The position numbers and the translations under genes were made by a program. Positions 58,933 to 64,000 of a stretch of 64,000 nt of DNA are shown one piece after another (position 1 is the stretch's first letter; each line of letters opens with the position of its first letter). The DNA is from an uncultured Gemmatimonadota bacterium (GTDB taxonomy: Bacteria > Gemmatimonadota > Gemmatimonadetes > Gemmatimonadales > Gemmatimonadaceae): assembly GCA_902826615.1 (NCBI GenBank), contig CADEFN010000001.1:1302001-1366000 (forward strand). Reading direction: 5' to 3'. The notes beneath the pieces are model-generated. The model did no database searches and was not told where the DNA came from. It saw nothing but the letters and a program-made list of their open reading frames with translations.

Positions 58933-60209
58933 TCCTCGCGAGGCTCACGTTGATCGTCGCGCTATTCGGGGCGACGCATGCCCTCGCGCAGACACCGGAT
59001 ATCCCGATCGACCCGGCCTTTCGCGCATGGGCGCGGTCCAACGCCATTGCGGTGCGGCCGGTCGACGAACCCTACAGTGATACAGCGTGGGCATTCCTGC
59101 GGCCCTTGGTCGGGGGGGCACGTGTGGTGGCGATCGGGGAGAATATCCACGGGGGACACGAACCCCTTGCCCTGCGCAACCACATCATCCGGTATGCGGT
59201 GACACAGCTCGGCTTCACCGCGGTGGCCATCGAATCGGGCTTTACGGAAGGGCAACTGGTCGATCGCTACGTGCAAGGCGAGGCGCTCGACATCGACACG
59301 GTGTTGCGCCAGGGGATCAACAACGGGTTCGGCCTGATGCCGGAGAACAAGGAGCTGCTCCTCTGGCTGCGCGCGCATAACGAGACCGCCTCGCGCAAAG
59401 TACACTTCTACGGCATTGACCAGACCGGGGCCGGGGCCGCGATTTATTCGGGCGCGCCTGCCGTCGAGGCGGCGCTGACGTATCTCGGGCCAGCGCGAGC
59501 GGCCCCACACCGTGCGGCCCTGGTGCCACTGCTCGACCGCTTTACGGCCGGACGTTTTCCCGAGATCTCGTCTGGCGAGAGAGCCCGGCTGAGGGAATCG
59601 TTAGGCCGACTTGGCCGGGCGGTTGGCGCCGCACCATCTGCGGATCGTCTGGCGCATGCGGTCGCCGTGCGAAATGTCTGGGCCGCGGAGCGACTGGAGC
59701 AATCGTTCGGGGCCTCTGGTGCTGAAGGCCCGCGCAGCCTCCACGCCATTCGGCTGCGCGACAGCGTGATGGCTGAGAACGCGCGCTGGGTTCTGCAGCA
59801 GCAGGGACCGGGCGGCCGCATGGTGGTCTTTGCGCACAATGGGCATGTGTGGGACGTGCCCATGGCATTCCCCGCCATGGGTCCGGCCATGGTGATGATG
59901 GGCACGCGACTCCGCCGCGTATTGGGGCGCGACCTGTGCGTCATGGGAATGGCGGCGGTGAAATACGAGGGCATGGGGTCCGTCTTGTCCGACCTGAGTT
60001 CAATGGAGAACTCGTTTGCCCGGGTAGTGCCCCCGAGTCACGCGATCGATCTTCGCACCGCCGATCGAATACCTGCGGTCAGGGCGTTGCTCCACGAACC
60101 CTGGGTCACGCGCATCCATGCCTGGCTGCAGCCCATCGTGCCCCGTCAGGCCACGGACATTCTGTTCACGCTCGAGCGTGTCACGCGCTCGCGGATGGCG
60201 GATCGGTGA
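58929..60209 (+). CDS. Erythromycin-esterase-like hydrolase
   Basis: 426 residues, signal peptide (ILARLTLIVALFGATHALAQ). The family motifs are GENIHGGHEPLALRNHIIRY (active-site Glu and His), AVAIESGFTEGQLVDRYV, VHFYGIDQTG and MVVFAHNGHVWDVP. The conserved Ere histidine near GGHEP and the HNGHV histidines are kept, so hydrolase activity is possible. Most members of this family are not antibiotic resistance enzymes but act on unknown lactones or esters, so a resistance role is only speculative. Last gene of the operon that starts with the SusC-like receptor; the next region contains a DtxR-type palindrome. Confidence 0.82.
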   Translation: MILARLTLIVALFGATHALAQTPDIPIDPAFRAWARSNAIAVRPVDEPYSDTAWAFLRPLVGGARVVAIGENIHGGHEPLALRNHIIRYAVTQLGFTAVAIESGFTEGQLVDRYVQGEALDIDTVLRQGINNGFGLMPENKELLLWLRAHNETASRKVHFYGIDQTGAGAAIYSGAPAVEAALTYLGPARAAPHRAALVPLLDRFTAGRFPEISSGERARLRESLGRLGRAVGAAPSADRLAHAVAVRNVWAAERLEQSFGASGAEGPRSLHAIRLRDSVMAENARWVLQQQGPGGRMVVFAHNGHVWDVPMAFPAMGPAMVMMGTRLRRVLGRDLCVMGMAAVKYEGMGSVLSDLSSMENSFARVVPPSHAIDLRTADRIPAVRALLHEPWVTRIHAWLQPIVPRQATDILFTLERVTRSRMADR

Positions 60210-60292
60210 TGCGCGTTGGCTCGGCCAAGCGGGGCCGTCAGCTCCGAATAGATCGGGAGGGAGCCTAAGGGGCTGTTGTGCCGGGCTTAAAC

Positions 60293-60316
60293 CCGATTTA
60301 GTTTATCCTAAACCGG
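60293..60316. promoter_or_regulatory. Candidate MntR/DtxR operator upstream of the NRAMP gene
   Basis: CCGATTTAG (60293-60301) and CTAAACCGG (60308-60316) form a 9-bp inverted repeat with one mismatch around TTTATC; the core TTTAG-N6-CTAAA is the AT-rich dyad style of manganese/iron-responsive DtxR-family repressors. It lies 34 bp before the mntH-like TTG start, and the operon encodes a DtxR-family regulator two genes later. Confidence 0.7.
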
Positions 60317-60349
60317 TCCCACACCCCCCAAGACTACAAGACCAAGACC

Positions 60350-61699
60350 TTGTCTCTCCCGGAATCCACCGCGCCCGAACCTGGCTGGCGTCGGGCACGC
60401 GAAGCCCCTTCGCTGGCCGAGGTCCATCGCAGCGTCACGGTGCATGGCCTCTCCAAGTGGAAGAAGATCCTGGCCTTTGCCGGACCGGGTTACCTCGTGG
60501 CCGTGGGGTACATGGACCCGGGTAACTGGGCCACCGACCTGGCCGGCGGTTCGCAGTTCGGCTACTCGCTCCTCAGCGTCATCCTGATATCCAATCTGAT
60601 GGCGGTTCTGCTGCAGGGGCTCGCCTTAAAGCTCGGAATTGTCACGGGACGCGACCTCGCGCAGGCCTGCCGAGATCACTACTCCCGCCCGGTGAGTTTT
60701 GCTCTCTGGGTGTTGTGCGAGATCGCCATCGCCGCGTGTGATCTGGCCGAGGTGATCGGCACCGCCATCGCGCTCAATCTCCTCTTTTCGATTCCGCTGG
60801 CCTGGGGTGTGGCGATTACCGCCTTCGATGTGTTGCTGGTGTTGTATCTCCAGAACAAGGGATTCCGCCTGCTCGAGGCCCTGGTGATCACCCTCGTGGC
60901 GGTGGTCGGGGCCTGCTTCCTCTTTGAATTGTTTGTCTCGCGCCCCGACATGGGGGACGTGGCCAAGGGGTTCATTCCCACCGCCGACATTCTGCGCAAT
61001 CAGGACAAACTCTACATCGCCATCGGTATCCTCGGTGCCACGGTGATGCCGCACAATCTCTACCTGCACTCCTCCATCGTGCAGACCCGCAAGTATGAGG
61101 AAAGTCAGGAAGGGAAACGGGAGGCAGTGAAGTACGCCTTCATCGATTCCACCATCGCGCTCTCTTTCGCGCTCTTCATCAATGCCGCCATCCTTATCGT
61201 GGCGGCGGCCACCTTCCATCGGTCGGGCAACACACAGGTGGCCGAGATCCAGGACGCCTACCAGCTCCTCTCACCGCTTCTGGGTGTGGGGGCGGCGAGT
61301 GGTGTCTTTGCGCTGGCCCTCCTCGCGTCGGGGCAGAACTCAACGCTGACCGGCACCCTCGCGGGACAGATCGTGATGGAGGGCTTCCTCAATATTCGGC
61401 TCCGCCCCTGGGTGCGGCGCCTCCTGACTCGCGCGATAGCCATTGTGCCCGCTGCGATCACGGCCATTTTGTATGGCGAAAGCGGGACCGCGCAGTTGCT
61501 CATCCTCAGTCAGGTCATCCTCAGCCTCCAGCTGTCGTTCGCCGTGTTTCCTCTGGTGATGTTCACGTCAGATAAGCTCAAGATGGGGTCGTTTGCCAAC
61601 CCCGGCTGGCTCAAGGTGTCCGCGTATGCTGTGGCGACGGTCATCGCCTCGCTCAACGTCTGGCTCCTGATCCAGACCGTGCGCGGGTGGATGAGCTGA
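60350..61699 (+). CDS. mntH: NRAMP-family Mn2+/Fe2+ transporter
   Basis: 449 residues, TTG start at 60350. Proton-coupled divalent-metal importer of the inner membrane. Helix 1 metal site: [20 protein letters not shown] (Asp and Asn ligands), helix 6 site: [13 protein letters not shown] (Met of the MPH motif retained). About 11 membrane helices. The upstream palindrome and the co-transcribed DtxR-type regulator suggest manganese-repressed expression. The C-terminal hydrophobic end overlaps the UspA gene by one base (TGATG). Confidence 0.92.
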   Translation: MSLPESTAPEPGWRRAREAPSLAEVHRSVTVHGLSKWKKILAFAGPGYLVAVGYMDPGNWATDLAGGSQFGYSLLSVILISNLMAVLLQGLALKLGIVTGRDLAQACRDHYSRPVSFALWVLCEIAIAACDLAEVIGTAIALNLLFSIPLAWGVAITAFDVLLVLYLQNKGFRLLEALVITLVAVVGACFLFELFVSRPDMGDVAKGFIPTADILRNQDKLYIAIGILGATVMPHNLYLHSSIVQTRKYEESQEGKREAVKYAFIDSTIALSFALFINAAILIVAAATFHRSGNTQVAEIQDAYQLLSPLLGVGAASGVFALALLASGQNSTLTGTLAGQIVMEGFLNIRLRPWVRRLLTRAIAIVPAAITAILYGESGTAQLLILSQVILSLQLSFAVFPLVMFTSDKLKMGSFANPGWLKVSAYAVATVIASLNVWLLIQTVRGWMS

Positions 61700-62139
61700 T
61701 GTATCGCCGCATCCTCGTACCGCTGGAAAACACACCCACCGACGCGCACATCGTGACGCATGTGCGTGACCTGGCACGTCACTGCGGCGCGTCGGTGGTG
61801 TTCATTCACGTCGCCGATGGATGGGCGGCGCGCAATATCAATCATCTCAAGCTCCGTGAGTCGGAGGAGATGCGTCTCGACCGGGAGTACCTCGAACGGG
61901 CGACGGCGTCGATGACAAAAGACGGCGTGCCATGCGAGTGTGTGCTGGCCACCGGGGACCCGTCGAAGGAGATCGTGGAAGCGGCCCTGCGAGAGCAGTG
62001 TGACCTGATTGCCATGGCCACGCACGGCCACAAACTCATTGGCGACATGGTGTACGGCAGCGTGGCCAACGGTGTGCGTCACGCCACGTCGATTCCGGTG
62101 TTGCTGGTGCGTGCATCGGCGCAGCGCACCGACGCGTGA
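61699..62139 (+). CDS. Universal stress protein (UspA family)
   Basis: 146 residues, ATG 61699 in TGATG. The Usp fold: [15 protein letters not shown], then ASVVFIHVADG, LATGDPSKEIVEAA, and the ATP-binding loop MATHGHKLIGDMVYGSVANG, followed by TSIPVLLVRA. Single domain, ATP-binding type. Placement between a manganese transporter and its regulator is unusual and could link metal supply to oxidative or general stress survival. The stop overlaps the GTG of the next gene. Confidence 0.88.
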   Translation: MYRRILVPLENTPTDAHIVTHVRDLARHCGASVVFIHVADGWAARNINHLKLRESEEMRLDREYLERATASMTKDGVPCECVLATGDPSKEIVEAALREQCDLIAMATHGHKLIGDMVYGSVANGVRHATSIPVLLVRASAQRTDA

Positions 62140-62840
62140 CACCACGTCGCGCTCGAGGGGCCCCCCAGGACGACGCACGCCCGCTGACGGAGCCGGTCGA
62201 GGACTATCTCAAAGCCATCTACGCGATTGAGCAGTCCGGCGAGGCCGCTGGCACCAGTGATCTGGCCACCCGTCTGGAGATTGCCCCGGCATCGGTGAGT
62301 GGTATGGTGCGACGGCTCGCCGACCAGGGGTTGGTGTCCTACGAGCGGTATCGGGGAGTTCGCCTTACCGATGCCGGTCGTCGCGCCGCACTCCGTACCA
62401 TTCGCCGCCACCGGGTGATCGAGTCTTACCTGGCCAAGGCGTTAGGCTACGCCTGGGACCGGGTGCATGCCGAGGCCGAGCGGCTGGAGCATGCCGCGAG
62501 CGATGAGCTGGTGGATCGCATGGCCGAGGCGATCGGTGAACCGCTCACCGATCCACATGGCGACCCGATCCCGACGCGCGACGGAGTCATCGACGAGACT
62601 CGACATCAGCGGCTCTCAGACCTGGCGGCCGGTCAGCGTTCGCGCGTCAAGCGCGTGAGCGACGACGACGGAGAGCTGCTCCGCTATCTGGCGCAGATTG
62701 GTATCAGGCCGGGGGTGATGGTGACGGTCGCGGAGCGCGCTCCCTTCGACGGCCCCCTCTCGTTGCGCATCGGGAAGGTGACGGTACAGGTGGGCCCTGT
62801 CCTCGCGTCACGCGTGATGGTGGAGCTCCTCCCGGACTGA
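62136..62840 (+). CDS. mntR: DtxR/MntR-family metal-dependent repressor
   Basis: 234 residues, GTG 62136. Winged helix: VEDYLKAIYAIEQSGEAAGTS, then IAPASVSGMVRRLADQGLV and YRGVRLTDAGR. Dimer and metal-site region: RRHRVIESYLAKALGYAW and EAERLEHAASDELVDRMAE, which contains the metal-ligand His-Glu positions of DtxR. C-terminal FeoA/SH3-like domain: LLRYLAQIGIRPGVMVTV and LRIGKVTVQVGPVLASRVMVE. The three-domain architecture suits DtxR/IdeR, but the gene context (mntH) argues for manganese. It presumably binds the palindrome at 60293-60316 and so controls its own operon. Confidence 0.88.
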   Translation: MTPRRARGAPQDDARPLTEPVEDYLKAIYAIEQSGEAAGTSDLATRLEIAPASVSGMVRRLADQGLVSYERYRGVRLTDAGRRAALRTIRRHRVIESYLAKALGYAWDRVHAEAERLEHAASDELVDRMAEAIGEPLTDPHGDPIPTRDGVIDETRHQRLSDLAAGQRSRVKRVSDDDGELLRYLAQIGIRPGVMVTVAERAPFDGPLSLRIGKVTVQVGPVLASRVMVELLPD

Positions 62841-62841
62841 G

Positions 62842-63156
62842 TCAGTCCCGAAGGCGCACGTAGAGGAAGCCACCCACGGCGACCGTGGCACACCCTGCAA
62901 GCAGAACCCACGCCCCGATCGGTGGTGTGCCCTTGCTGAGAATGGCACCGGAGCCGAGGATGAGGCCTAACACTCCGAAGGTGATGGCGATTCCCAAGGC
63001 GGCCTCGCGCGCTTTGTCACCCTGCGCCGGGGCTACCAGCTTGAGAGCGGCCGCGACTTCTGCATCCGTGATTTTCGCCTCGCGAGACCGGAAGTCCGTG
63101 ACGGCCTTCTGCAGGTGCTCGGCCAACGCACGAACGCGGACCGGCTGATGTTGCAT
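62842..63156 (-). CDS. Small two-helix membrane protein, function unknown
   Basis: 104 residues from ATG 63156. The N-terminal half (QPVRVRALAEHLQKAVTDF, then AALKLVAPAQGDKAREAA) is polar and helical; two membrane helices follow at ~57-75 (LGIAITFGVLGLILGSGAI) and ~83-101 (GAWVLLAGCATVAVGGFLY), ending in RLRD. Convergent with the mntR gene (1-base gap) and 11 bases downstream of the alpha/beta-hydrolase on the same strand. Not recognised. Confidence 0.6.
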   Translation of the reverse strand: MQHQPVRVRALAEHLQKAVTDFRSREAKITDAEVAAALKLVAPAQGDKAREAALGIAITFGVLGLILGSGAILSKGTPPIGAWVLLAGCATVAVGGFLYVRLRD

Positions 63157-63167
63157 GGCGACATGTA

Positions 63168-64000
63168 TCATTGCAGTACCTTGCGGGCCCCGGCGCTGCC
63201 TCGCTGCACCACCCAGTCCGTGACCAGACCGAGGATGTCCCCTCCGACGCGCCCGTTGGTGAGGCGGGTATAGAGGAGCGGACTCCCGTTCGGGTCGTCG
63301 AGGAAGAGATGGTTGCGATTGGGGAAGACCTTGACGGTCACATCGCGGTTGCCACCCGCCTTGAACGCGACGCCCAATGCTTCGGCCTGTTTGGGAGTGA
63401 CCTGCTGATCGGTGCCACCCTGCACCACAATCACGGGCACCTTCACTTTGCGTGCAGTAGGCAGGGGATCATACTCGAGGAAGTAGCGCATCCACGGGTT
63501 CTCGCGCTTCAAGATGGCTATGTTGCCGTCGATCGCCTTGATGGCGGAATCACGTGCGGTCGTGCTGAGCGTGGAGTCCTGCAAGGCCAGGTTGCGCATC
63601 TGGAAACGCAGGATGTCCTCACCCTTCTCGGAGGGACCCGCAAGGAGCACAATGCCGGCGAGCCTGGGATCACCGGCCGCCACCAGCGGGGCAATGAGCC
63701 CGCCCTCGCTGTGCCCCATCAGCATGATACGATCGGGGTCGATTTCGGGGCGCGTGCGAAGCCACTGGACGATGGAGCGCACATCGTCGGCAAAGTCGGC
63801 CGACGTCGCTTTGGCGAAGTCGCCCGAGGATTCTCCCGTGCCGCGATCGTCATAGCGCAACATGGCAATGCCACGTCGGCCTAACGTGTCTGCAAACTGC
63901 CGGTAGGGGCGGTACCCCGGTACGAGGGGGATGTACTCATCGCGGTCCTGCGGTCCGGAGCCCGAGATCGTCACCACCGCCGGAATACGTCCCGTCCGTT
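63168..64000 (-). CDS. Alpha/beta-hydrolase (S9/DLH-type), 5' end cut by the window
   Basis: The frame is open to the window edge (TGRIPAVVTISGSGP is read through from 64000), so the start lies beyond. Visible residues include the oxyanion region VTISGSGPQDRDEYIPL, YDDRGTGESSGDFAK, the nucleophile elbow IMLMGHSEGGLIAPLV, VPVIVVQGGTDQQVTPKQ (Asp) and VFPNRNHLFLDD (His). This is the usual C-terminal hydrolase domain of secreted esterases/peptidases that carry an N-terminal DUF3887-like region, which would lie outside the window. At least 277 residues are present. Confidence 0.85.
   Translation of the reverse strand, partial: RTGRIPAVVTISGSGPQDRDEYIPLVPGYRPYRQFADTLGRRGIAMLRYDDRGTGESSGDFAKATSADFADDVRSIVQWLRTRPEIDPDRIMLMGHSEGGLIAPLVAAGDPRLAGIVLLAGPSEKGEDILRFQMRNLALQDSTLSTTARDSAIKAIDGNIAILKRENPWMRYFLEYDPLPTARKVKVPVIVVQGGTDQQVTPKQAEALGVAFKAGGNRDVTVKVFPNRNHLFLDDPNGSPLLYTRLTNGRVGGDILGLVTDWVVQRGSAGARKVLQ

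Noticed and set aside
58929-60209. Macrolide resistance gene
   Set aside because: The protein is Ere-like, but most family members are not resistance enzymes and the gene is the end of a nutrient-uptake operon, so resistance is not claimed.

Overview
The window looks like a chromosomal segment of a GC-rich, Gram-negative, aerobic heterotroph. The closest fit I can argue is Gemmatimonadota (Gemmatimonas-like): many secreted S9 and M-type peptidases, SusC/SusD-type and FecI/FecR-type outer-membrane uptake loci outside an obvious Bacteroidetes background, an orphan MacB/FtsX-type permease with its own PadR regulator, and an imuA-imuB-dnaE2 cassette. This assignment is an inference; no rRNA or marker gene is present. 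I recognise no tRNA, rRNA, CRISPR array or intact insertion sequence. Both ends cut genes: a family B DNA polymerase on the left and an alpha/beta hydrolase on the right.

Layout. 1-5.3 kb: family B DNA polymerase, a large surface lipoprotein and a small membrane protein. 5.3-14.5 kb (minus strand): a DPP-IV-type peptidase, a hypothetical protein and the SOS mutasome imuA-imuB-dnaE2. The mutasome is unusual in carrying slippage-prone 7-nt repeats and a G8C6 run inside its reading frames. 14.6-17.2 kb: a small membrane protein, an SPL-type radical SAM enzyme and a toxin-antitoxin pair whose PIN toxin is frameshifted. 17.2-21.1 kb: probably acquired DNA, with a PadR regulator and ADOP permease abutting a truncated nucleotidyltransferase gene. 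21.2-24.3 kb: amidohydrolase, amidase and pterin dehydratase. 24.4-28.4 kb (minus strand): a sigma / anti-sigma / two DUF4097 proteins / Bax-inhibitor-like operon ending at a strong terminator. 28.5-32.7 kb: a divergent FecI sigma factor and FecR plus STN-type TonB receptor, a cell-surface signalling set. 32.7-36.7 kb (minus): ChaN-like haem lipoprotein, an aldo-keto reductase fused to a RidA domain, an NTF2-like protein and a HAD phosphatase. 36.8-42.2 kb (minus): a helicase and adenine methyltransferase pair, the best candidate for an undescribed defence module. 42.2-47.0 kb: dicarboxylate symporter, rhodanese, NUDIX, serine hydrolase, polysaccharide deacetylase. 47.2-60.2 kb: an IclR regulator between an iodotyrosine-deiodinase-like nitroreductase and a SusC/SusD/peptidase/hydrolase operon; both promoters share TGAGA half-sites spaced exactly 20 bp. 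60.3-62.8 kb: NRAMP manganese transporter, UspA and a DtxR/MntR regulator with a matching palindrome upstream. 62.8-64 kb: a small membrane protein and a cut hydrolase.

A window-wide signal is the hexamer CCTAAC/GTTAGG, which I counted by eye 41 times. It accounts for most CTAA/TTAG tetramers in the window. It reads GTTAGG on the coding strand in 35 of 40 genic cases, mostly as the Leu-Gly codon pair TTA-GGN.
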